Shown in pieces: positions 28,107-35,374 of a stretch of 35,374 bases of DNA (position 1 is its first letter; each line of letters starts with the position of its first letter). Both the position numbers and the translations under genes were made by a program. The notes under the pieces were generated by a model. It was not told the origin of the DNA. It made no database searches and saw nothing but the letters and a program-made list of their open reading frames with translations. Source of the stretch: Bacteroidota bacterium. Lineage in GTDB: Bacteria; Bacteroidota; Bacteroidia; AKYH767-A; JABDAW01. Location: the NCBI GenBank assembly GCA_013288905.1, contig JABDAW010000011.1, positions 1 through 35,374 of the forward strand. Direction: 5' to 3'.

Positions 28107-28766
28107 CAATTTATAGGTGCTTTTCTGCCCACTAAAATAAAGTTCTGATTTTATAATTCCAACTTTATATTTTAAATAATAGTAACCACTGTCAGGTGTT
28201 GAAGGTATTCCATTACCTTGAAATCGGAATCTATAAACATTACTGTATGAAACAGTATCAACGAAATAATTCGGATAGAATGTAGTATTGCTATCTACCA
28301 CAATAGTCCCATTATTAGTTGAACACAAATTTATTCCATTCATTCCTCCAAAAGGTGCAAGTAAAGGAGCTTCTATTCTCATATTATTACTCTGCAAAAA
28401 ATATTGATATTGAAGTTTCATATTGTTTGTAGAATTAAATGCAAAGCGCCAATTATATTGACATACATCACCTGGCGAACCTTCATAATAAGTAAAAACA
28501 GACTTTTCCGGTTGTATCATATTACAAGTATCATAAGTGTTATTTAATGAATCATAATAGAACCAATAACTTCCGGTATTAAATAAAAAATTCTGAATCA
28601 AAAAAGTATCAATGTCGAAATAATAAGTCGGTGCACAATCGTGTGGAGGTTGAGTTTGGTTAGTTGGAGAATTAGTGCTTGAAGGATTAGGGGTATTCTC
28701 AGTCTTACATCCAATCATTAGATTAACGACTAAGTTCAAAACGATAAACCATTTCAATGCTTTCAT
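28086..28766 (-). CDS. Putative lipoprotein of unknown function
   Basis: 226 aa; signal MKALKWFIVLNLVVNLMIGC|K. Confidence 0.65.
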   Translation of the reverse strand: MKALKWFIVLNLVVNLMIGCKTENTPNPSSTNSPTNQTQPPHDCAPTYYFDIDTFLIQNFLFNTGSYWFYYDSLNNTYDTCNMIQPEKSVFTYYEGSPGDVCQYNWRFAFNSTNNMKLQYQYFLQSNNMRIEAPLLAPFGGMNGINLCSTNNGTIVVDSNTTFYPNYFVDTVSYSNVYRFRFQGNGIPSTPDSGYYYLKYKVGIIKSELYFSGQKSTYKLIRYHIQ

Positions 28767-28815
28767 TATTTAGATTTTTTTCATTGATGCAAATTTATAA
28801 TTAATTCCAAAACAA

Positions 28816-28843
28816 AAAAGCCCGACATTGCTGCCGGGCTTTT
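28816..28843. terminator. Rho-independent terminator (bidirectional), downstream of 28913-29659
   Basis: aaaagcccg-acattgctgc-cgggctttt; A-tract left and T-tract right. Confidence 0.8.
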
Positions 28844-28912
28844 CTATCAATTAGGAATTAAAAATCAGGATATGCATATTCCTAATTTTTAATTCCTAAT
28901 TCCTAATTAATT

Positions 28913-29659
28913 TTATCCTAGAACATAAACTATGTTCGACAATTCGCTGATAAATTTATTGCCGTTTTTGGTATAAGCAATAATCATATAACCTACACCT
29001 GGTTTCAGGTTATTAAAAGTAATCGTTCTGCCTTTGCCTGTACAATTAATGGTATTAATTTCTGCAGCTGCTGCCAAAATAACTTTGAATTGCCCAAGAG
29101 TAATAGACGGAATAGGATCTGGAGTTACAGGAACAGTAACGGCTGGCATTTCTATCGCCATAAAAAAAGTTTCATCAGGAACATCGTCTCCATGTGGAGT
29201 AACATTTTTAACAGCTACTTTTCCGGTTCCAACATTTTCCGCCTCAATAACCGGAGTAACAGGAGTTCCTTTGGCGGTTTGAGTTAATTTTTGAGGAACC
29301 ATGTTCGCAAGCTTGATGTTCGTAGAAGCTTCCTCGGCAGTGCTGCGGTTAGCATCTGCATTCGCGATAACTTCAACCAGGTCAGCCAGACCATCCATCC
29401 AGATGACTCCCAGAGCCACTTTATCCTGAATAACATCATTATTGGCAGGCGAAGGAGCACCATTATGGACTAATATTGCGGTATTAATCGCACCGGCCAC
29501 AGCAGTTCCTTCAGTATAATAGGCAGTAGGAATGTTTGGATTAATGTACAATTCCGCTATAGAAGCTATGGCAATGGTTTCATTAATCAAATCTCTCATC
29601 ACCTTTCCGTTAGTGATGATGCTATAAGTTGTCCTTAATATTAAGATATATTTTATCAT
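28913..29659 (-). CDS. Uncharacterised protein with helical N-terminal region and FN3-like C-terminus
   Basis: 248 aa; C-term INTINCTGKGRTITFNNLKPGVGYMIIAYTKNGNKFISELSNIVYVLG. Alternative start at 29599 (MRDLINETIA...). Confidence 0.75.
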   Translation of the reverse strand: MIKYILILRTTYSIITNGKVMRDLINETIAIASIAELYINPNIPTAYYTEGTAVAGAINTAILVHNGAPSPANNDVIQDKVALGVIWMDGLADLVEVIANADANRSTAEEASTNIKLANMVPQKLTQTAKGTPVTPVIEAENVGTGKVAVKNVTPHGDDVPDETFFMAIEMPAVTVPVTPDPIPSITLGQFKVILAAAAEINTINCTGKGRTITFNNLKPGVGYMIIAYTKNGNKFISELSNIVYVLG

Positions 29660-29700
29660 TTTTTTATTTATTTATTTTGTCTGTTATAATAAAAGGTATG

Positions 29701-29900
29701 TGTTGGTCGCCATTTAGTTTCTTTTGGTCGCCATTTAGTTTCTTTTGGTCGCCATTTAGTTTCTTTTGGTCACCATTTAGTTTCTTTTGGTCACCATTTA
29801 GTTTCTTTTGGTCACCATTTAGTTTCTTTTGGTCACCATTTAGTTTCTTTTGGTCGCCATTTAGTTTCTTTTGGTCGCCATTTAGTTTCTTTTGGTCGCT
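29701..29900. repeat. Tandem array 3: ten 21-bp units (TTTGGTCRCCATTTAGTTTCT)
   Basis: GGTC at 29705, 29726, 29747, 29768, 29789, 29810, 29831, 29852, 29873, 29894: exactly 21 bp apart. Confidence 0.95.
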
Positions 29901-30045
29901 ACCCGGTATGTTTTGGCTATTCAGACCTTCTGAACCCTTTGCAACTCCATTTTCACTGGAACTTATATGTCTTGAATTCTTCATCATTATTTCAACGCCG
30001 CAAAATAGGTGATAATAAACTTATGAAAAAAATCTTGAATGTTAT

Positions 30046-30077
30046 TAATACCATATTTTGTACAAAATATGGTATTA
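30046..30077. repeat. 32-bp perfect palindrome without loop
   Basis: taataccatattttgt|acaaaatatggtatta; centre at 30061/30062. Confidence 0.95.
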
Positions 30078-30341
30078 TTTATTTTTGAAAACTTTATACG
30101 CCATATATTTATTTAATAAAGTCTTGTATTGTCTGTCATCCAAATGTAAAATTTCCATGATGAATTCTTGTGGAAAACCGAAATTAAAAAGTTCATACAG
30201 GTCTAATGTTTCCATATAATTATCCATCACACTATCTTTCACACCAAGGCTTCCGCCATCCTTTCTATAGGCTCTCCAGGATTCTTTGGTGCAGAAATGT
30301 TTCATGAAAAGCTCGCAATCCAAATCATATTTTGTCATCAT
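30075..30341 (-). CDS. Small hypothetical protein
   Basis: 88 aa ORF; TATCTTTG element on the minus strand at 30383-30390 upstream. Confidence 0.5.
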   Translation of the reverse strand: MMTKYDLDCELFMKHFCTKESWRAYRKDGGSLGVKDSVMDNYMETLDLYELFNFGFPQEFIMEILHLDDRQYKTLLNKYMAYKVFKNK

Positions 30342-30493
30342 AATTTATTAAGATTAATTTATTGCTATATATTAAAGGAGTGCAAAGATAGTTTTTGAGT
30401 TATGAGTTTGTGCAAACTCATGACTCATATTTCATAACTCCTAATTCTTAATTCTTAATTATATTAAATTTGCATCCCTGATTTAATGCTTCA

Positions 30494-31726
30494 ATGATGC
30501 CAAAATATATCCTTTGTCTCCTGTTAATAATGTCCCTTCTTGAAGGCTCTGTTGGGAATAATCCATTGCCCAATAGTATTGATGGTAAAGGAAATAATGA
30601 AACTATAAAGGTTGATCTTGACCTCGTTGCTGATAAAATCCTTGCCCCTGTCGCCATGACAAATGCAGGCGATGGCAGCAACAGATTGTTTATTTGTGAG
30701 CAACCCGGCATCATCAAAATCATTAAGAATAATAAAGTTTTAGCCGAGCCTTTTCTTGATATTCGCAACAAGGTTATTTCGCTGAATCCTATGTATGATG
30801 AGCGCGGGCTGCTGGGTTTGGCGTTCCATCCTCAATATAAAAGTAATGGGCGGTTTTTTATTTATTACAGTGCCCCCGCCGGCAGCGATGATTGGAATCA
30901 TAAGAATATTCTGGCGGAATATAAAGTCGCTCACAACGACCCCGATAAAGCCGACCTCCAGGAAACAATTCTGATGACTTTTGATGAGCCGCAAATGAAT
31001 CATAATGGAGGGCAATTATGCTTCGGTAAGGATGGTTATCTATACATCGGTCTCGGCGATGGGGGCGGCGCGGGCGATGATCATGGCAAGACAGGTAATG
31101 CGCAGAATCTTCATGCTTTATTGGGCAAAATATTGAGGATTGATGTGGATAAAGAAAAGCCTTACAGCATCCCGAATGACAATCCATTTGTGGGCAAAGA
31201 TGGTAAGCCGGAGATCTATTGTTATGGAATGAGAAACCCTTGGAAGTTCAGCTTTGACAAGGCTTCCGGGCAGCTATTCTGTGGCGATGTAGGACAAAAT
31301 AAATATGAAGAAGTGGACATCATTGAGAAGGGAAAGAACTATGGATGGCGCATCATGGAAGGGCTGCATTGCTACAACCCTGCGGAGAATTGCAATCAAT
31401 CAGGTTTGACTTTGCCCATCAATGAATACAGCCATGAGGTTGGGAATTGCATCATCGGTGGCTATGTATATAATGGCAAAAAGATGCCTGAACTTCAGGG
31501 TAAATATATCTTTGGAGATTGGTCAGGGAAATTGTTTTATTTAATTTCCATTAGCTTTGGTTCTTATTTAAGATTTCCTTTGTTAGTGAATACTATCGGC
31601 ACTGAGAATATAGGCATCAACATCAATAGCTTTGGGGAAGATGAGGATGGAGAAATCTATGTCCTTACGCAAAAGACTACTGGTCCTAAGAGCACGTCAG
31701 GAGCGATTTATAAGATTGTGAAATAA
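30494..31726 (+). CDS. PQQ-dependent sugar (glucose/sorbosone) dehydrogenase-like beta-propeller
   Basis: 410 aa; VADKILAPVAMTNAGDGSNRLFICEQPGIIKII, DERGLLGLAFHPQYKSNGRFFIYYS, NHNGGQLCFGKDGYLYIGLGDGGGAGDDHG, YGMRNPWKFSFD. Confidence 0.9.
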   Translation: MMPKYILCLLLIMSLLEGSVGNNPLPNSIDGKGNNETIKVDLDLVADKILAPVAMTNAGDGSNRLFICEQPGIIKIIKNNKVLAEPFLDIRNKVISLNPMYDERGLLGLAFHPQYKSNGRFFIYYSAPAGSDDWNHKNILAEYKVAHNDPDKADLQETILMTFDEPQMNHNGGQLCFGKDGYLYIGLGDGGGAGDDHGKTGNAQNLHALLGKILRIDVDKEKPYSIPNDNPFVGKDGKPEIYCYGMRNPWKFSFDKASGQLFCGDVGQNKYEEVDIIEKGKNYGWRIMEGLHCYNPAENCNQSGLTLPINEYSHEVGNCIIGGYVYNGKKMPELQGKYIFGDWSGKLFYLISISFGSYLRFPLLVNTIGTENIGININSFGEDEDGEIYVLTQKTTGPKSTSGAIYKIVK

Positions 31727-31735
31727 GAGAAGGGG

Positions 31736-32335
31736 ATGAAGAAACGTTTCGAGAAAGAAGACTTCAGCATGTATGCCGAAGAGATTAGAAATTGTATTAA
31801 AGTTCTTCGGGAAGGAGGCACGATATTATATCCGACCGATACTATCTGGGGAATTGGCTGTGATGCTACAAACGAGGTGGCAGTAGCAAAGATATATGCC
31901 TTGAAGAAAAGAAATGAAGAGAAAAGCATGATAGCTTTAGTAGCTAATGAATGGATGCTTGAACAATATGTTCAGGAGGTTCCAAAGGCTGCGTTTGATT
32001 TTATTGAGAATATGGAGAAGCCTTTGACCATCATCTATCCTAATGCAATTAACTTAGCAAAGAATCTTGTCAGTGATGATAGAACTGTTGGTATAAGGAT
32101 TATAAAGGATACTTTCTGTGCTCAATTAATTCGACAATTTAAATACCCTATTGTCTCTACATCTGCGAATATCAGTGGGCTTGCTGCTCCTAATTCTTTT
32201 AATGATATTGATGAAGAGATTGTTTCAGGAGTTGATTATGTTGTGAATCTTCGGCAGCACGAATCAAGTAAAAATACTCCTTCTACAATCATTAAAGTTG
32301 AATTAAACGGGGTGTTTAAGATATTAAGAAAGTAA
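31736..32335 (+). CDS. tsaC: L-threonylcarbamoyladenylate synthase (YrdC/Sua5 family)
   Basis: 199 aa; GGTILYPTDTIWGIGCDATNEVAVAKIYALKKRNEEKSMIALV, VGIRI, PIVSTSANISGLAAP. Confidence 0.92.
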   Translation: MKKRFEKEDFSMYAEEIRNCIKVLREGGTILYPTDTIWGIGCDATNEVAVAKIYALKKRNEEKSMIALVANEWMLEQYVQEVPKAAFDFIENMEKPLTIIYPNAINLAKNLVSDDRTVGIRIIKDTFCAQLIRQFKYPIVSTSANISGLAAPNSFNDIDEEIVSGVDYVVNLRQHESSKNTPSTIIKVELNGVFKILRK

Positions 32336-33760
32336 ATGAAGAAGAAGGATAATTTAAGCAATTCTATATTCGATATTATCTCGAATGTTGCTGATAAGAT
32401 GGATGCAGAAGCTTACGTAATTGGCGGCTATGTAAGGGATTTGATGTTGCAACGACCGAGCAAGGATATTGATATTGTAGTCCTCGGCAGTGGCATTGAC
32501 TTGGCAAAGAATGTAGCTAAGTCTATCGGGGATCATGTGCATGTGAATGTCTTTAAAAACTTTGGCACTGCCATGATGAAGTTTGATGATTTGGAAATAG
32601 AATTCGTTGGAGCAAGAAAGGAAAGTTATCGCAGTGATTCCCGTAAACCTATTGTTGAGAATGGAACGATAGAAGATGATCAGAAGCGTCGTGATTTCAC
32701 AATTAATGCAATGGCAATTAGCCTTAATAAAAAGAACTATGGGGAATTGATTGATCCCTTCGATGGAATGAAAGATTTGGAAAGGAAGATTATCCGAACT
32801 CCTCTCGAACCAGGCATTACTTACTCTGATGATCCTTTAAGAATGATGCGTGCCATTCGCTTTGCCACCCAGCTTGATTTTGTTATTGAAGAGAAATCAC
32901 TCGAAGCTATTCTACAAAACAAAGAACGCATTTCTATAGTCTCTATGGAACGTATTTCAGAGGAGTTGAATAAGATAATCCTTGCACCTCTTCCAAGTAT
33001 TGGATTCAAGTATTTATTTGATACCGGACTCTTGAAACTAATCTTTCCGGAGATGGCAGCGCTTCAAGGAATTGACATTCGGAATGGCATGGCTCACAAG
33101 GATAATTTCTATCATACCCTTCAGGTTCTTGATAATATTTCAGACATGACTAATGATCTCTGGCTAAGGTGGGCTGCCATTCTTCATGACATTGCGAAGC
33201 CTGCTACTAAACGTTTCGATCCTGAAGTGGGCTGGACATTTCATGGGCATGAGGACAGGGGTTCGAGGATGGTGAAAAAGATATTCACGAATCTTAAATT
33301 GCCATTGAATGAGAAGATGAAATATGTAGAGAAACTCGTGCTGCTGCATCTTCGTCCAATCGTTTTGGCGCAGAGTATTGTTACCGATTCTGCTGTGAGG
33401 AGATTGCTGATGGAGGCAGGAGATGACATTGATGATTTGATGACTCTATGCCATGCCGATATTACTTCCAAGAACCAATTAAAGGTGAGGAAATACATCG
33501 CCAACTTTGAATTAGTCAGAGAGAAATTAAAAGAAGTAGAAGAGAAAGATCAACTGCGCAACTGGCAACCTCCCATCACCGGAGAAGATATTATGAAAGC
33601 CTTCGACCTCAAGCCCGGCAGGGAAATCGGCATCATTAAGAACGCTATCCGCGAAGCAATTCTTGAAGGCGAAATTAAAAACGATTACACCGAGGCTTAT
33701 ACTTTTATGATTAAAGAAGGGGAGAGAATAGGACTGAAAGTAGTTGAAGATAATTTGTAG
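32336..33760 (+). CDS. cca: CCA tRNA nucleotidyltransferase with HD domain
   Basis: 474 aa; AYVIGGYVRDLMLQRPSKDIDIVV, RRDFTINAMAISL, DDPLRMMRAIRFATQLDF, HD motif WAAILHDIAKP. Confidence 0.93.
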   Translation: MKKKDNLSNSIFDIISNVADKMDAEAYVIGGYVRDLMLQRPSKDIDIVVLGSGIDLAKNVAKSIGDHVHVNVFKNFGTAMMKFDDLEIEFVGARKESYRSDSRKPIVENGTIEDDQKRRDFTINAMAISLNKKNYGELIDPFDGMKDLERKIIRTPLEPGITYSDDPLRMMRAIRFATQLDFVIEEKSLEAILQNKERISIVSMERISEELNKIILAPLPSIGFKYLFDTGLLKLIFPEMAALQGIDIRNGMAHKDNFYHTLQVLDNISDMTNDLWLRWAAILHDIAKPATKRFDPEVGWTFHGHEDRGSRMVKKIFTNLKLPLNEKMKYVEKLVLLHLRPIVLAQSIVTDSAVRRLLMEAGDDIDDLMTLCHADITSKNQLKVRKYIANFELVREKLKEVEEKDQLRNWQPPITGEDIMKAFDLKPGREIGIIKNAIREAILEGEIKNDYTEAYTFMIKEGERIGLKVVEDNL

Positions 33761-33774
33761 TTTCTTGAGCAGAA

Positions 33775-34752
33775 CTACAGATACATCACCTCCTTTACAG
33801 CCTTAATAACTCTTGTCGGATTTGGTAAATAAGCTTCGATCAAAGTAGGTGCATAAGGCAGCGGAACATCGCCTCCCATAACCCTTTTGATGGGTGCATC
33901 AAGATAATCGAAGGCATCTTTCTGAACTTTAAAAGCAACTTCGGTAGCGATAGAACCAAGGGGCCAGGACTCTTCAACAATCACAAGGCGATTGGTCTTC
34001 CTGACAGATTCAATGATGGTTTTATAATCAATCGGACGAACAGTTCGAAGGTCAATTACTTCAGCATTAATATTTTCTTTAGCAAGTTCTTCAGCAGCTT
34101 TAAGAGCAATTTTCATCATCTTCCCAAAGGAAACAATCGTAACATCGGTGCCCGTCTTCTTAACTTCTGCAACACCTATAGGGAGGAGATATTCGCCATC
34201 AGGAATCATCCCTTTATCGCCATACATCTGCTCGGATTCCATAAAAATAACGGGGTCATTATCCCTTATCGCCGCCTTCAGCAAACCCTTGGCATCAGCG
34301 GGATTGGAGGGCACTATCACTTTAAGTCCGGGACAATTTGCATACCAGCTTTCGAATGCTTGAGAGTGTTGCGAACTCAACATTCCGGCAGATGCAGTAG
34401 GACCTCTGAACACGATAGGAACTGTGAATTGTCCGCCGGACATAGACATCATTTTGGCGGCTCCATTAATGACCTGATCTATCGCCACCAAAGAAAAATT
34501 AAAGGTCATAAATTCAATAATCGGTCTCAAGCCATTCATTGCCGAGCCGATGCCAATTCCGGCAAAGCCCAATTCAGAAATCGGAGTATCAATCACCCGT
34601 CTTGCCCCGAATTCATCCAGCATTCCCTGGCTGGCTTTGTAGGCACCGTTATATTCCGCCACTTCTTCGCCCATCAGATAAACATTTTCATCCCTGCGCA
34701 TTTCCTCTGACATGGCTTCCCGAAGAGCCTCTCTGAACTGTACTTCTCTCAT
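33775..34752 (-). CDS. pdhB: Pyruvate dehydrogenase E1 component subunit beta
   Basis: 325 aa; MREVQFREALREAMSEEMRRDENVYLMGEEVAEYNGAYKASQGMLDEFGARRVIDTPISELGFAGIGIGSAMNGLRPIIEFMTFNFSLVAIDQVINGAAK. Confidence 0.93.
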   Translation of the reverse strand: MREVQFREALREAMSEEMRRDENVYLMGEEVAEYNGAYKASQGMLDEFGARRVIDTPISELGFAGIGIGSAMNGLRPIIEFMTFNFSLVAIDQVINGAAKMMSMSGGQFTVPIVFRGPTASAGMLSSQHSQAFESWYANCPGLKVIVPSNPADAKGLLKAAIRDNDPVIFMESEQMYGDKGMIPDGEYLLPIGVAEVKKTGTDVTIVSFGKMMKIALKAAEELAKENINAEVIDLRTVRPIDYKTIIESVRKTNRLVIVEESWPLGSIATEVAFKVQKDAFDYLDAPIKRVMGGDVPLPYAPTLIEAYLPNPTRVIKAVKEVMYL

Positions 34753-34933
34753 ATTTGCTTTTTATTTAGCGGGCAAAATTATGAAATTATTGAAATTTAT
34801 AAAAGACAGGATATTCATTCCAGAAACTTCCTCATTGAATTCCAAATAGTGATTTGTTCAATTATTTTCTCATTGGCGACTTAAAACCATCAATATTTTT
34901 GTAATATGCCTTCATTGCGAATCTTAAGCAGGC

Positions 34934-35351
34934 TATACACGCGTCGGATGACCTCGTTGCCAAAACCGAAGAGGCTATACACGCGTCGGACGACCTCGTT
35001 GCCAAACTCAAACCGATTATACACGCGTCGGATGACCTCGTTGCCAAACTCAAACCGATTATACACGCGTCGGACGACCTCGTTGCCAAACTCAAACCGA
35101 TTATACACGCGTCGGACGACCTCGTTGCCAAAATTTATGCGATTATACACGTGTACAACCCACTTCTTGAATTTCATTAGTCGATATTACACGTGTATAA
35201 TCGGATAAATTTTCACAACAAGTGGGTTCTACACGTGTATAATCGCATAAATTTTGGCAACGAGGTCGTCCGACGCGTGTATAATCGGTTTGAGTTTGGC
35301 AACGAGGTCGTCCGACGCATGTATAGCCTCTTCGGTTTTGGCAACGAGGTC
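34934..35351. repeat. Tandem array 4: ten 42-bp units arranged as a large inverted repeat
   Basis: tatacacgcg-type motifs at 34934, 34976, 35018, 35060, 35102, 35144; inverted or palindromic motif at each further 42-bp step (35186, 35228, 35270, 35312); dyad at 35192/35193. Confidence 0.95.
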
Positions 35352-35374
35352 ATAATACATAAATTGAGCCTTAT

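Noticed and set aside
30858-31187. 109 aa minus ORF in the sugar dehydrogenase gene
   Set aside because: His/Arg/Cys-rich antisense shadow of a conserved beta-propeller gene.
34862-35208. Three overlapping ORFs (89, 95 and 100 aa) in array 4
   Set aside because: Open in several frames on both strands because 42 is a multiple of 3; none extends through the inverted half in a consistent way.
34934-35351. CRISPR array interpretation of array 4 (or the other arrays)
   Set aside because: Spacers are themselves repeated and part of a fixed 21n period, the array inverts midway, and no cas gene is present.
1-35374. tRNA, rRNA or other structural RNA genes
   Set aside because: No cloverleaf-like or rRNA-like sequences recognised by eye; cannot exclude short ncRNAs without a covariance search.

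Overview
The 35.4 kb window looks like a Bacteroidota chromosome segment. Supporting signs are T9SS-type C-terminal sorting domains, TTG-N19-TAnnTTTG promoters and A/T-rich intergenic DNA. Recognisable genes include rarA, rlmH, a tsaC/Sua5-family gene, a CCA-adding enzyme, the pyruvate dehydrogenase E1 beta gene, an ECF sigma/anti-sigma pair, a TMTC-like membrane TPR protein, two GT-C glycosyltransferases, a T9SS serine protease, a T9SS RCC1-repeat protein, a purple-acid-phosphatase-like enzyme, a PQQ-type sugar dehydrogenase, and a seven-gene minus-strand surface-polysaccharide operon with two sulfotransferases. No rRNA, tRNA or CRISPR was recognised. The most unusual content is repeat architecture. 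Four unrelated tandem arrays (about 9.47, 16.3, 29.7 and 34.9 kb) all have unit lengths of exactly 21 or 42 bp with no register slips. One of them is a ~400 bp tandem array folded into an inverted repeat that keeps the 42-bp register through its dyad. Another carries palindrome cores in both orientations between copies. Two arrays sit directly 5' of uncharacterised genes. Separately, two MITE-like elements share the terminal inverted repeat CTACCGTGTACCCACATCTTTT but carry unrelated internal palindromes; one is flanked by a perfect 10-bp direct repeat. All family assignments were made by eye from the translations; no database search was run.
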